A stretch of DNA of 64,000 bases from Exiguobacterium sp. s146. GTDB taxonomy: Bacteria; Bacillota; Bacilli; Exiguobacteriales; Exiguobacteriaceae. The position numbers and the translations under genes are program-made. This document shows positions 53,521 to 62,364 of this stretch, one piece after another (within the stretch, counting starts at the first letter, position 1; every line of letters starts with the position of its first letter). Where the stretch lies: contig NZ_JACSMA010000003.1 in assembly GCF_018618415.1 (NCBI RefSeq), positions 248,001 to 312,000 of the forward strand, given 5' to 3'. Under the pieces are notes generated by a model. The model had not been told where the DNA came from. It saw only the letters and a program-made list of their open reading frames with translations, and did no database searches.

Positions 53521-55407
53521 TCACTCCACTGTCGCGTATTGTCCTTGCTCGATATAGACCAACAGGATCGAGACGTCCGCCGGGTTTACCCCGGAAATAC
53601 GTGACGCTTGTCCAATCGAGAGCGGACGAACTTGTTTTAGTTTTTGTTTCGCTTCCGTCGCCAGACCACCGATTGCATCGTAATCGAGCTTCTCCGGAAT
53701 CCGTTTTTCTTCCATCCGACGCATTTTCTCGACTTGCTCGAGTTGCTTCGAGATGTACCCTTCGTATTTCACTTGAATCTCGACTTGCTCGGCCACTTCG
53801 AATGGCACTTCGATTGGTGCCGGTGCAAAACGAGCGAGCGTCGCGTACGTCACTTCAGGACGTTTCAAGAGCGTACTGGCGTGTGTCGCTTCTTTGAGCG
53901 GGTTCGCCCCGACTTCTTCGAGGATCGCGTTCACGTCCGCTGACGGTTTGATGACGAGTCCGTTGAGACGTTTCACCTCTGCCGCGATGGCGACACGTTT
54001 GTCTTCAAGATGAACATGACGCTCTGGTGACAATAGGCCGACTTCATGGCCGATGTCGCTCAAACGAAGGTCCGCATTATCGTGACGCAAGAGCAACCGA
54101 TACTCGGCGCGCGATGTGAGCAAGCGGTACGGCTCGTTCGTCCCTTTCGTCACGAGGTCGTCAATCAAGACACCGATATACGCCTGTGAGCGGTCCAAGA
54201 TGACCGGGTCTTTGCCGAGCACTTTACAGGCGGCGTTGATTCCAGCCATGATGCCTTGTCCGGCCGCTTCTTCGTAGCCGCTCGTTCCGTTGATTTGACC
54301 CGCCGTGAACAGTCCCTCGACCGTCTTCGTCTCGAGCGTCGGCCAAAGTTGTGTCGGTACGACCGCATCGTATTCGATCGCATAACCCGGACGCATCATC
54401 TCTGAGTTCTCAAGCCCTGGAATCGTGCGGAGCATTTGATGCTGAACGTCTTCCGGCATACTCGTCGAGAAACCTTGGACATAGATTTCTTCCGTGTCGC
54501 GACCTTCTGGCTCGAGGAAGATTTGATGACGCGGTTTATCGTTGAACCGGACGACTTTATCTTCAATCGATGGGCAATAACGCGGGCCTGTCCCTTTGAT
54601 AGCACCCGAATACATCGGCGAACGATGCAAGTTCTCATCAATCAACTGGTGCGTCCGCTCACTCGTATACGTGAGCCAGCACGGGATTTGCTCGATCGGG
54701 TTGAGATCCGTCGACGTGTATGAGAAGAGCGACGGATTGTCGTCCCCTGGTTGAATCTCCGTCTTCGAGTAATCGATCGTCTTCCCGTCGATGCGTGGCG
54801 GTGTCCCCGTTTTGAAACGGACGAGTTCGAGCCCGAGTTCTTCTAAATGCTTCGACAATTCGACCGAAGGCATCTGGTTGTTCGGACCGCTCTCATACGA
54901 CAATTCACCGATGATGATTTGTCCGCGCATGAATGTACCGGTCGTGACGATGACCGCTTTCGAGCGATATTCCGAACCGGTATTCGTGACGACGCCGGCG
55001 ACTTTCCCATCTTCGATGAGAAGTCGTTCGACGAGCGCTTGACGAAGCAATAGGTTCGGTTCGTCCTCGAGCACTTTCTTCATATGGTTTTGGTATTGGA
55101 ATTTATCTGCTTGCGCCCGTAATGCACGCACCGCTGGACCTTTCGATGTGTTGAGCATCTTCATTTGAATGTACGTCGCATCGATCGCTTTCGCCATTTC
55201 GCCGCCGAGGGCGTCGATTTCGCGAACGACGATCCCTTTCGCGGGACCACCAATCGATGGGTTGCAGTACATGAATCCGACCATATCCGGATTCATCGTG
55301 AGCATCGCCGTTTTCGCGCCCATGCGCGCCGAAGCCAGTGCGGCCTCGATGCCCGCATGACCGGCTCCGATGACGATGACATCAAACTCGCCTGCCGTGT
55401 AAGCCAT
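53521..55407 (-). CDS. mnmG: tRNA U34 carboxymethylaminomethyl-modifying enzyme MnmG (GidA)
   Basis: 628 aa FAD enzyme. N-terminal [23 protein letters not shown] (FAD Rossmann), the two conserved Cys regions ([26 protein letters not shown]), [17 protein letters not shown]-binding middle, and helical C-terminus ending in [11 protein letters not shown]. Forms a complex with MnmE to modify wobble U34 in several tRNAs. Follows mnmE. Confidence 0.97.
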   Translation of the reverse strand: MAYTAGEFDVIVIGAGHAGIEAALASARMGAKTAMLTMNPDMVGFMYCNPSIGGPAKGIVVREIDALGGEMAKAIDATYIQMKMLNTSKGPAVRALRAQADKFQYQNHMKKVLEDEPNLLLRQALVERLLIEDGKVAGVVTNTGSEYRSKAVIVTTGTFMRGQIIIGELSYESGPNNQMPSVELSKHLEELGLELVRFKTGTPPRIDGKTIDYSKTEIQPGDDNPSLFSYTSTDLNPIEQIPCWLTYTSERTHQLIDENLHRSPMYSGAIKGTGPRYCPSIEDKVVRFNDKPRHQIFLEPEGRDTEEIYVQGFSTSMPEDVQHQMLRTIPGLENSEMMRPGYAIEYDAVVPTQLWPTLETKTVEGLFTAGQINGTSGYEEAAGQGIMAGINAACKVLGKDPVILDRSQAYIGVLIDDLVTKGTNEPYRLLTSRAEYRLLLRHDNADLRLSDIGHEVGLLSPERHVHLEDKRVAIAAEVKRLNGLVIKPSADVNAILEEVGANPLKEATHASTLLKRPEVTYATLARFAPAPIEVPFEVAEQVEIQVKYEGYISKQLEQVEKMRRMEEKRIPEKLDYDAIGGLATEAKQKLKQVRPLSIGQASRISGVNPADVSILLVYIEQGQYATVE

Positions 55408-55422
55408 AGTTGTTCCTCCTTA

Positions 55423-56805
55423 TTATTTCCCAAGACAAAACTGTGAAAAGAGTTGATCAATCAAACTTTCTTGAACGGTGTCCCCGTTGATTTCACCGAG
55501 CGTATCCCACGCCCGTCGTAAATCGATTTGGACCATATCAATCGGTAAATTCATGGCGGCACTTCCGAGCGCCTCCTCGATTTGTTCAATCGTCCGTTTG
55601 ATGAGTTGAATGTGTCGTGCGTTCGAGATATATGTCATATCCTGTGATTCGACGCCTTTAGCGAAGAACAAGTTCGAAATCGCCTTCTCCAATGCGTCGA
55701 TTCCCTCTTCTAATAAGAGAGACGTCGCCACAATCGGGCGACCTGCCGCTAGTTTCTCCAGCTTAGAAGAATCCATGTTTTGTGGCAAGTCCGTCTTATT
55801 GATGATGACGATGGCGTTCATACCAGCGATCGCCTCGAATAAGGCCTCATCCTCGACAGTCAAACCTTCATGCCCGTTTAAGACGAGCAAAATCAAGTCA
55901 GCGCCCATGAGCGCTTTGCGCGATTTCTCGACACCGATCCGTTCGACGATATCTTCCGTCTCTCGAATCCCTGCCGTATCAATCAATTTGAGCGGAACGC
56001 CTTTGACGTTCACATACTCTTCAATCGTATCGCGCGTCGTTCCGGCAATTTCCGTAACGATTGCTTTCGTCTCTTGCACGAGCGTGTTCATGAGCGAAGA
56101 TTTGCCGACGTTCGGCCGACCGATAATCGCCGTCGCGAGCCCTTCACGTAAAATCTTGCCTTGTCGCGCCGTCTCAAGCAACTGCTCGAGCACACGTTTG
56201 ACTTCACCCGCCTTGTCTTCGACGATGGCTTGTGTCATCTCTTCGGCGTCGTATTCCGGATAGTCGATATTGACCTCGACGGCCGCAATCGTCTCAAGCA
56301 ACAGTTGACGCAACTCGCGGACGAGCCGTGACAAACGTCCTTCCATCTGTGACATGGCGACATTCATGGCCCGATCCGTTTTGGCACGAATCAAATCCAT
56401 GACGGCCTCGGCTTGCGACAAGTCGATCCGTCCGTTCAAAAAGGCGCGTTTCGTGAACTCGCCCGGTTCTGCCAAGCGGATGTCCGGTTGTTCAAGAATC
56501 AGTTCGAGGACACGATTGACCGCAACGATTCCCCCGTGGCAATTGATTTCGACGACGTCTTCTCGCGTGAACGTCTTCGGTGCGCGCATGATGCTCACCA
56601 TGACTTCATCGACGACCTCGTCCGTGCCAGGACGTTTCAATTTTCCGTAATGGATCGTATGTGATTCCACTTCCGTCAAATCTTTTCCAGAAAACACACG
56701 GGCCACCGTCTCGACGGCGCGGTCACCGGACAAGCGGACGATTCCGATTGCCCCTTCACCCATCGGCGTCGAAATCGCCGTAATCGTGTCAAACTCTAGC
56801 ATCAT
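55423..56805 (-). CDS. mnmE: tRNA modification GTPase MnmE (TrmE)
   Basis: 460 aa. N-terminal folate-binding domain ([21 protein letters not shown]), helical middle with inserted G domain: G1 [13 protein letters not shown]3 [21 protein letters not shown]4 NKTD; C-terminal CLGK, the Cys-containing C-x-G-K signature. Works with MnmG. First gene of mnmE-mnmG-rsmG; ATG with GGGAGGGAAAG upstream. In Bacillus, jag precedes it; here it does not. Confidence 0.97.
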   Translation of the reverse strand: MMLEFDTITAISTPMGEGAIGIVRLSGDRAVETVARVFSGKDLTEVESHTIHYGKLKRPGTDEVVDEVMVSIMRAPKTFTREDVVEINCHGGIVAVNRVLELILEQPDIRLAEPGEFTKRAFLNGRIDLSQAEAVMDLIRAKTDRAMNVAMSQMEGRLSRLVRELRQLLLETIAAVEVNIDYPEYDAEEMTQAIVEDKAGEVKRVLEQLLETARQGKILREGLATAIIGRPNVGKSSLMNTLVQETKAIVTEIAGTTRDTIEEYVNVKGVPLKLIDTAGIRETEDIVERIGVEKSRKALMGADLILLVLNGHEGLTVEDEALFEAIAGMNAIVIINKTDLPQNMDSSKLEKLAAGRPIVATSLLLEEGIDALEKAISNLFFAKGVESQDMTYISNARHIQLIKRTIEQIEEALGSAAMNLPIDMVQIDLRRAWDTLGEINGDTVQESLIDQLFSQFCLGK

Positions 56806-56972
56806 CTTTCCCTCCCATACTTCTTACTACTTCCTCTATCTTATGCATAACGCACCTACTATACACGATATTTGTCTCGAACGAAAGCGTCCGACCTCTC
56901 GAGCCACGCTTGCATTTCAGAGAATTACTTTAGTACAATAAAGGAATAAATTTCCAAAGAGGATGGGATAAA

Positions 56973-57725
56973 ATGCGACAATACGACGCGATGACCGCAC
57001 TGACCGAAAGCTTACGGACCGACACTGACGTTCAAGCGATTTTTTTGAAAGGATCATTCGGACGCGGAGAAGGCGACGCATATTCTGACGTCGACTTATA
57101 CGTCATGGTCGCTCCGGAGAAACTGGAGACATTCTTATCCCGCCGCCGTGACCACTTGACCACCTATCGCCCGATTCTACTCGAGGACGAAATCAACATC
57201 GTGGCCCCTCAACTAATCGTCGTCTATGATGATTTCTTGCATCTCGACTTCTTCACGGTGACAGCGGACACGCTGAACCATCAAGACACAATCACGGTGC
57301 TGCACGATCCAGAACATCGGCTCCAACATCACGCGAGCTCGCTCGCTTTATCGGCCCCAGACTTGAGCGGACACGTGTTCGATGCGATTTGGTTCTTTTT
57401 CCAATATACGAAAACACGCGACCGAGGCAATGCCATTTGGGCGGTCGAGATGCTTCGGCAAGGGATGAGCCATTTCGCTTACGCGCTCGCTGCCCATCAT
57501 GAACCGGAGCGGGCCGCACTCGGATTGAAAGACGTGGCCGCCCGGCAGCGAATCGAGCTCGATTCGTTCTACGATTCATTGACCCCGAGCCATCACGCGA
57601 CAGCCGCGCGTTGGTATGTCACCCGTCTCGAGGCCGAACGCCCCTTCTTCGAGACGACCGTTGCGTTCGAAGTGATTCGTCCGTTTTTCGAAAGCCTCGT
57701 CGCACGCGAAAAAAGCCGCTCCTAA
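56973..57725 (+). CDS. Nucleotidyltransferase-domain protein
   Basis: 250 aa. LKGSFGRGEGDAYSDVDLYVMV is the nucleotidyltransferase motif (GS, then D.D), with a third acid in LHLDFFTV. The helical C-terminal half (DAIWFFFQYTKTRDRGNAIWAVEMLRQG) is like aminoglycoside-type adenylyltransferases. Substrate unknown. On the plus strand, against its neighbours, in the place where Bacillus has jag. GAGGATGGGATAAA precedes the ATG. Distant relative of the gene at 23270-24043. Confidence 0.82.
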   Translation: MRQYDAMTALTESLRTDTDVQAIFLKGSFGRGEGDAYSDVDLYVMVAPEKLETFLSRRRDHLTTYRPILLEDEINIVAPQLIVVYDDFLHLDFFTVTADTLNHQDTITVLHDPEHRLQHHASSLALSAPDLSGHVFDAIWFFFQYTKTRDRGNAIWAVEMLRQGMSHFAYALAAHHEPERAALGLKDVAARQRIELDSFYDSLTPSHHATAARWYVTRLEAERPFFETTVAFEVIRPFFESLVAREKSRS

Positions 57726-57738
57726 TGTGAGCGGCTTT
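57712..57738. terminator. Bidirectional terminator between the nucleotidyltransferase and DUF308 genes
   Basis: A 10-bp perfect stem AAAGCCGCTC/GAGCGGCTTT with a 7-nt loop, between convergent genes. Confidence 0.85.
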
Positions 57739-57741
57739 CAT

Positions 57742-58284
57742 TTATGCTCGCTGACGTCTCGAGGAGCGGAGCGTGAAGTAAAGAATCCATTCGACTATCC
57801 CGACAGCGATGAGAAAACCGCCGAACAATTGGAACAAGACGAGCAGGCTGTCAAACGGGTTCGCCAACATGAGTAGCCCGATTCCAATCCATAATAGGCT
57901 GCTCAGCATGAAATACATCCACCGATTGGCGATGGTCCGGCGAAATCCGACGGCTTGAATCAACCGGATGATGCCCCCGAACAAGAACAGGACGCCGATA
58001 AAAATCGGGAGCAGACTGGCCAACGTTTCAGCGAAGAAAAAGACGATCAAAGCAATCAAGATATAGATGATGCCCATAAAGAAGCCGGCTGGGAGACCGT
58101 CCCGTTTCTGTCGCAATCCTTGAACGATGGCGACGAGACCGATGATGGCAAGATAAGCTGCGACCAAATAGACAATCGCATCAAAAAAGACCCGTGGATA
58201 CAAGATGATGAGTAACCCGATCACCACGTAGAGCGCCGCTTGAATGAACGTCGACCGCTCCAATCGTTTGATGAGCGTCTCCAT
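57742..58284 (-). CDS. HdeD-like DUF308 membrane protein
   Basis: 180 aa with six hydrophobic segments in pairs, DUF308 repeats such as AALYVVIGLLIILYPRVFFDAIVYLVAAYLAIIGLVAIVQGL and SLLWIGIGLLMLANPFDSLLVLFQLFGGFLIAVGIVEW. Relatives are HdeD (acid resistance in enterobacteria) and many uncharacterised proteins of Bacilli. Ends in a basic tail (RSSRRQRA). Single gene; role unknown. GAAAGGGG lies before the ATG. Confidence 0.88.
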   Translation of the reverse strand: METLIKRLERSTFIQAALYVVIGLLIILYPRVFFDAIVYLVAAYLAIIGLVAIVQGLRQKRDGLPAGFFMGIIYILIALIVFFFAETLASLLPIFIGVLFLFGGIIRLIQAVGFRRTIANRWMYFMLSSLLWIGIGLLMLANPFDSLLVLFQLFGGFLIAVGIVEWILYFTLRSSRRQRA

Positions 58285-58370
58285 CTGAAAGACCCCTTTC
58301 TGATTCGACGATGTTGACCACTACTTGGATTATTCCCAGATTTCGGTTCAATTCATCTCGAACGACAAAA

Positions 58371-58399
58371 AAGGCTGTGGATTGGTTATCCACAGCCTT
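58371..58399 (-). terminator. Terminator of yidC with embedded DnaA boxes
   Basis: A 12-bp perfect stem AAGGCTGTGGAT/ATCCACAGCCTT with a 5-nt loop, then T6 on the minus strand. The arms hold a perfect DnaA box (TTATCCACA, 58386-58394) and a near one (TGTGGATTG, 58376-58384). Confidence 0.85.
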
Positions 58400-58404
58400 A
58401 ACAT

Positions 58405-59265
58405 TTATTTACGTTTTTTCTTTTTTGTCTTTTTCTCTTCTTCTGCGAGGGCGGCACGTTCTGCTTCTTTCGCCGCGATTTTCGCTTCAGCTTGGACTTT
58501 CATCTTCTCGCGCATCGGAAGCATGATTGCCATCGTCACGATAATCGAGATGATGTAACCGACGACCCAGTACATCGAAAGGGCGGCTGGAAGCGTGATC
58601 GACATGACGAAGATCATCACTGGGAAGATGTAGAGCATCATTTTCAATTGCGGGTTCTGTTCTTGGCCCGCCATTGAGATTTTTTGTTGTGCATACGTCA
58701 AGATTGCCGCGAGAATCGGCAAGATGAACGTTGGATCTGGTGCCCCGAGGTCGAACCAGAGGAACTGCGCTTCGAAGATTTCAGGTGTCCGACGGATCGC
58801 ATCGTAGAACGCGAACAAAATCGGCATTTGAATCAAGATTGGCAAGCAGCCCGCGAGCGGGTTGATTTGGTACTCTTGATACATCTTCATCATTTCTTCT
58901 TGCAGTTTGCGTTGCGTCTCTTGGTCTTTCGAGCTGTATTTCTCACGCAGCTTGAGCATCTCTGGCTGCAACACTTGCATCGCACCCATACTCTTCGTCT
59001 GCTTGATCATAAGCGGTAAAATCAAGAGGCGGACGATAATCGTTGCGACGATAATCGAGTAACCGTACTGCCACGTCCCACCGATCAAGTAGGCCGCTTC
59101 TTTCAATAACCATGCCAATGGCCAAACAAAGTATTTCGACCAGAAGCCTTCTGTCTCAGCCGTAATTGGCTCACCTTGGATTGTCGATGGGTCGACACAG
59201 CCAGCCATCAACATGATGACGCCGGTCATGACGGCCAACAATCCTAATTTTAGCTTTTTGCTCAT
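58405..59265 (-). CDS. yidC: Membrane protein insertase YidC (SpoIIIJ/OxaA-like)
   Basis: 286 aa. Lipoprotein signal peptide with lipobox LMAGC, five transmembrane helices, the conserved hydrophilic-groove Arg in IIVRLLILPLMIKQTKSM, and the coiled loop between TM2 and TM3 (EMLKLREKYSSKDQETQRKLQEEMMKMYQEYQINPLAGCLPILIQMP). Basic C-terminal tail (EEEKKTKKKKRK), expected to bind ribosomes. Inserts Sec-dependent and small membrane proteins. No jag follows it. Confidence 0.96.
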   Translation of the reverse strand: MSKKLKLGLLAVMTGVIMLMAGCVDPSTIQGEPITAETEGFWSKYFVWPLAWLLKEAAYLIGGTWQYGYSIIVATIIVRLLILPLMIKQTKSMGAMQVLQPEMLKLREKYSSKDQETQRKLQEEMMKMYQEYQINPLAGCLPILIQMPILFAFYDAIRRTPEIFEAQFLWFDLGAPDPTFILPILAAILTYAQQKISMAGQEQNPQLKMMLYIFPVMIFVMSITLPAALSMYWVVGYIISIIVTMAIMLPMREKMKVQAEAKIAAKEAERAALAEEEKKTKKKKRK

Positions 59266-59367
59266 AGTTCCTCCTACGCTTTCTTTATCGATTCTTTTGT
59301 TCCATCACACGTCTATCGGTCAATCCTAATTAGTTCGCGTTATATATGAAAGAACGAGCTCGGATTG

Positions 59368-59721
59368 TTATGATCGATCGACTTGTCTCTGCTTCCAAAC
59401 TTTAGCCCGTTTGAATGCATGTTTCAAGCTTTCCGTCACTTCATCTTGTGTCAGCGACGTCGCTGGTTTGCGCGCAATGATGACATAATTGTGCGGAGCC
59501 ACGTTCGGTTCGAGCAAGCGAAGCGATTCACGCATCAATCGTTTCATCCGGTTTCGTTCCACGGCATTCCCCAGCTTTTTGCTGACCGAAAGTCCGACCC
59601 GGAAGTGCGCTTGATCCGCTTTCTGTGTGTAGACGACAAACTGACGATTGGCCACGGAGCGTCCTTCACGAAACACCGCTTGGAACTCTTCATTCTTTTG
59701 CAGGCGGTATTCTTTTTTCAA
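59368..59721 (-). CDS. rnpA: Ribonuclease P protein component
   Basis: 117 aa. KKEYRLQKNEEFQAVFREGRSVANRQFVVY and the RNR signature NAVERNRMKRLMRESLR, ending in a basic tail. Binds RNase P RNA for tRNA 5' maturation. TTG 59721 is chosen: GGAG lies 8 nt upstream and the protein then aligns with other RnpA starts; the longer frame to 59757 has no site. Has its own promoter upstream, separated from rpmH by a terminator. Confidence 0.93.
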   Translation of the reverse strand: MKKEYRLQKNEEFQAVFREGRSVANRQFVVYTQKADQAHFRVGLSVSKKLGNAVERNRMKRLMRESLRLLEPNVAPHNYVIIARKPATSLTQDEVTESLKHAFKRAKVWKQRQVDRS

Positions 59722-59762
59722 AATTCTCACTCCATCCTTCACTTCAAAAATCGTCAACTAAC

Positions 59763-59771
59763 ATCATACCA
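59763..59771 (-). promoter_or_regulatory. Extended -10 promoter element of rnpA
   Basis: Minus strand TGGTATGAT (TGn plus TATGAT), ~42 nt before the chosen rnpA start. No strong -35 is needed for an extended -10. Confidence 0.5.
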
Positions 59772-59845
59772 TATCCCATTCGTTTCAACGAGGGAGAATC
59801 AGTTTTTTCAAGTCGATTGTGTGAGTTGTGTGACGATACAAAAAA

Positions 59846-59873
59846 ATTGCCCAAGGAGGATTCCTCGGGCAAT
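59846..59873 (-). terminator. Terminator between rpmH and rnpA
   Basis: Stem ATTGCCC/GGGCAAT extended by GAGG/CCTC after a 3-nt bulge, followed by T6 or more on the minus strand, 13 nt beyond the rpmH stop. Confidence 0.82.
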
Positions 59874-59886
59874 CTCGTGATCTGTA

Positions 59887-60021
59887 TTAGACAGTCAAGG
59901 CTTTGCGGCCTTTACGACGGCGAGCTGCAAGAATGTTGCGGCCGTTTTTAGTCGCCATGCGTGCACGGAATCCGTGGACTTTCTTACGCTTACGATTGTT
60001 AGGGTTGAAAGTTGGTTTCAT
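59887..60021 (-). CDS. rpmH: Ribosomal protein bL34
   Basis: 44 aa: [20 protein letters not shown], then [20 protein letters not shown], then ALTV, the standard L34. Very basic. GAGGAGG lies 7 nt before the ATG. It has a perfect consensus promoter and its own terminator. Marks the oriC-proximal edge of the minus-strand block. Confidence 0.98.
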   Translation of the reverse strand: MKPTFNPNNRKRKKVHGFRARMATKNGRNILAARRRKGRKALTV

Positions 60022-60090
60022 TGTTAAAGCACCTCCTCAAGGTTAACGCTCTATTAGCAAGTTATAGTTTCATTTAAGGCAGTCTTTAAG

Positions 60091-60119
60091 ATTATATAAA
60101 CTGTTGTCTAGATTGTCAA
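60091..60119 (-). promoter_or_regulatory. Consensus sigma-A promoter of rpmH
   Basis: Minus strand: -35 TTGACA (60119-60114), 17-bp spacer, -10 TATAAT (60096-60091), all consensus. Leader of about 65 nt. Confidence 0.88.
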
Positions 60120-60269
60120 TGAGTTTTCGCCAGGTTTTCAATTGGAGTGAAATCCTTCGAGCGGGGAGGGGACGATCGCCTCGTATTGGCATGAATTTGA
60201 AGAAACGAGAGCAATCAGTAACACCGAGATTTAACAATCCGCCAGTGACTTTTTTACAAATAGCTGTCT

Positions 60270-60720
60270 AAAGCCATTTTATCCACATATCCCGAAAGTT
60301 ATCCACACTTATATGTGAATAACTCCTCTTTTTTTCAACAATTTTATGAGTCCGATTTTCAATTTTTCATTTTCTTCTCTTAAAAAAATATTCTTCACAA
60401 TTCCTTCTTCCTCTTTTGTATATAACTTTTCTGTCTCTCTGTTTCCTCACTTCTAATTATCCACAACATATCCACAGTTTATCCACACTATACACAGCAT
60501 GTGGATAACTACCTGTGGATTCTTTTTGCGGTCTGTGGATAAATATCGAAAACCGTTGCCACGTCTATTTTATTTTGATAAACTGAATGTGCACAAACTT
60601 GTGGATGAACTTTTAGCAATTCCAAGATATACACAGGCTGTGGATAACTGTTATCCCCAACATCAACACCATGTGGATAACGTTATCCACAGTTTTTGTT
60701 CTCTGGGGATAACCCTAGTA
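60270..60720. other. oriC: oriC, upstream DnaA-box region (incA/incB-like)
   Basis: Nine perfect DnaA boxes: TTATCCACA at 60280, 60300, 60457, 60479 and 60683; TGTGGATAA at 60500, 60534, 60639 and 60672. Several one-mismatch boxes lie at 60315, 60468, 60514, 60600, 60651 and 60704. An AT-rich stretch occupies 60330-60456. Two boxes form the palindrome TGTGGATAACGTTATCCACA (60672-60691). The rest of the 60022-60793 gap holds the rpmH promoter and probably the dnaA promoter, not assigned with confidence. Confidence 0.92.
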
Positions 60721-60793
60721 TCTACTATAGAATAGTGTATGTGTATATCGTGTGAATAAGTTTCGCCAACATGTGAGTAAAGGAGGTCTTTCA

Positions 60794-62167
60794 TTGAAGA
60801 ATGCTCGCGAGATTTGGAGAAATGTTTTATCTCTGATTGAAGAAGAGGAACGAACACCAAAAGCCAGCTTTGATATGTGGTTGAAATCAACAGAAGGAAT
60901 TTCGTTGATGGGGACGACACTCGTCGTGTCCGCGCCAGCCAGTTTCATCGTGACTTGGCTTGAGCGTCAGTACTTGTCATTGTTACAAGATACGATTGAA
61001 GAAGTGACGAACAACAAACTTGAGATTCATTTCATCGAGGAATCACAAGCACACAAGTATGCACCTGCGGATGGATCGAAAGAGACGATTGCTGCCACAG
61101 AAATGAAAGAACAGCCACTTCCAGTACTTCCAAAAGAGGAAGGGAACCTTGGACAGTTGAATGACAAGTACATTTTTGAGACGTTTGTCATCGGGTCGGG
61201 GAACCGATTTGCTCACGCAGCCTCGCTCGCCGTGGCAGAAGCTCCGGCGCGTGCCTACAATCCGCTCTTCATTTATGGAGGAGTCGGGCTCGGCAAGACG
61301 CATTTGATGCATGCGATTGGTCATTATGTGAAAGGGCAGAAGCCTGGCGCACGTATCGCTTACGTATCATCTGAAAAGTTCACGAATGAGTTCATCAACT
61401 CGATTCGTGACAATAAGACCGAAGAATTCCGTAACCGCTATCGGAATATCGATGTTCTCTTAATTGATGACATTCAGTTCCTAGCTGGGAAAGAACAGAC
61501 ACAGGAAGAGTTTTTCCACACGTTCAATGCGCTTCATAACGATCAGAAACAGATTGTGATCTCAAGTGACCGACCGCCTAAAGAGATTCCGACGCTCGAA
61601 GATCGTCTTCGTTCGCGGTTCGAATGGGGTCTTATCACAGACATCACACCGCCTGACCTCGAAACGCGAATCGCCATCTTACGTAAGAAAGCGACGGCAG
61701 AAGGGCTTGATATCGCGAACGATGTCATGTTGTATATCGCCAATCAAATCGACACGAACATCCGTGAACTCGAAGGGGCATTGACGCGCGTCGTGGCCTA
61801 CGCCAAACTCGTCGGTCGTCCGATTGATCCGGATGTCGCTGCTGAAGCGTTGCACAACATCATGCCGGTCCAAGAAGCGAAGAAAATCGTCATTCGGGAC
61901 ATTCAAGAAATCGTGGGGCGTCACTTCAATATTGAAGTCGATGAACTGAAAGCGAAGAAACGGACGAAGACGCTCGCATTCCCACGTCAAATCGCGATGT
62001 ACCTATCGCGTGAGATGACGGAAAGCTCGCTTCCTAAAATCGGGGAAGAGTTCGGAGGACGCGATCACACGACCGTGATTCACGCCCATGAGAAAATTAG
62101 TACGCTGCTCAAACACGATCCGGAGATGCAAGAGACGATTCAGACGTTGAAGAAGGCATTGTTATAA
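60794..62167 (+). CDS. dnaA: Chromosomal replication initiator protein DnaA
   Basis: 457 aa. Domain I ([28 protein letters not shown]) binds helicase-loading partners; domain III AAA+ with Walker [10 protein letters not shown], Walker [13 protein letters not shown], arginine finger in LRSRFEWGL; domain IV with the DNA-binding [12 protein letters not shown] and [18 protein letters not shown] 60794 has AAAGGAGG 7 nt upstream; the GTG at 60752 has no site. Binds the boxes on both sides of its own gene and represses itself. Confidence 0.98.
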   Translation: MKNAREIWRNVLSLIEEEERTPKASFDMWLKSTEGISLMGTTLVVSAPASFIVTWLERQYLSLLQDTIEEVTNNKLEIHFIEESQAHKYAPADGSKETIAATEMKEQPLPVLPKEEGNLGQLNDKYIFETFVIGSGNRFAHAASLAVAEAPARAYNPLFIYGGVGLGKTHLMHAIGHYVKGQKPGARIAYVSSEKFTNEFINSIRDNKTEEFRNRYRNIDVLLIDDIQFLAGKEQTQEEFFHTFNALHNDQKQIVISSDRPPKEIPTLEDRLRSRFEWGLITDITPPDLETRIAILRKKATAEGLDIANDVMLYIANQIDTNIRELEGALTRVVAYAKLVGRPIDPDVAAEALHNIMPVQEAKKIVIRDIQEIVGRHFNIEVDELKAKKRTKTLAFPRQIAMYLSREMTESSLPKIGEEFGGRDHTTVIHAHEKISTLLKHDPEMQETIQTLKKALL

Positions 62168-62182
62168 ACGCCTCCGTTTCGC

Positions 62183-62364
62183 TGTGGATATCCTGTGGAT
62201 AAACCCACATAGTTATCCACAAGTTATTCACAGGCAGAATGGCTCAATACGAGTGGTTAAAGTGACTTATCCCCAGTATCCACAGCCCTTATTACTATTA
62301 TGACTTAAATAATACTATTATTATTAACTATATGACTCAGTTCACTTAGGAGGAATTATCCACA
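62183..62364. other. oriC: oriC, dnaA-dnaN intergenic part (incC-like) with unwinding element
   Basis: Perfect DnaA boxes at 62194 (TGTGGATAA), 62213 and 62356; variants at 62183, 62224, 62267 and 62276. After the last variant and GCCC comes the AT-rich stretch 62289-62336, starting TTATTACTATTA, whose lower strand reads as DnaA-trio repeats. The box at 62356-62364 reaches into the A of the dnaN start codon. Confidence 0.9.

Noticed and set aside
60022-60270. Small genes in the rpmH-oriC gap
   Set aside because: Only the rpmH promoter is convincing; the short frames lack ribosome sites.
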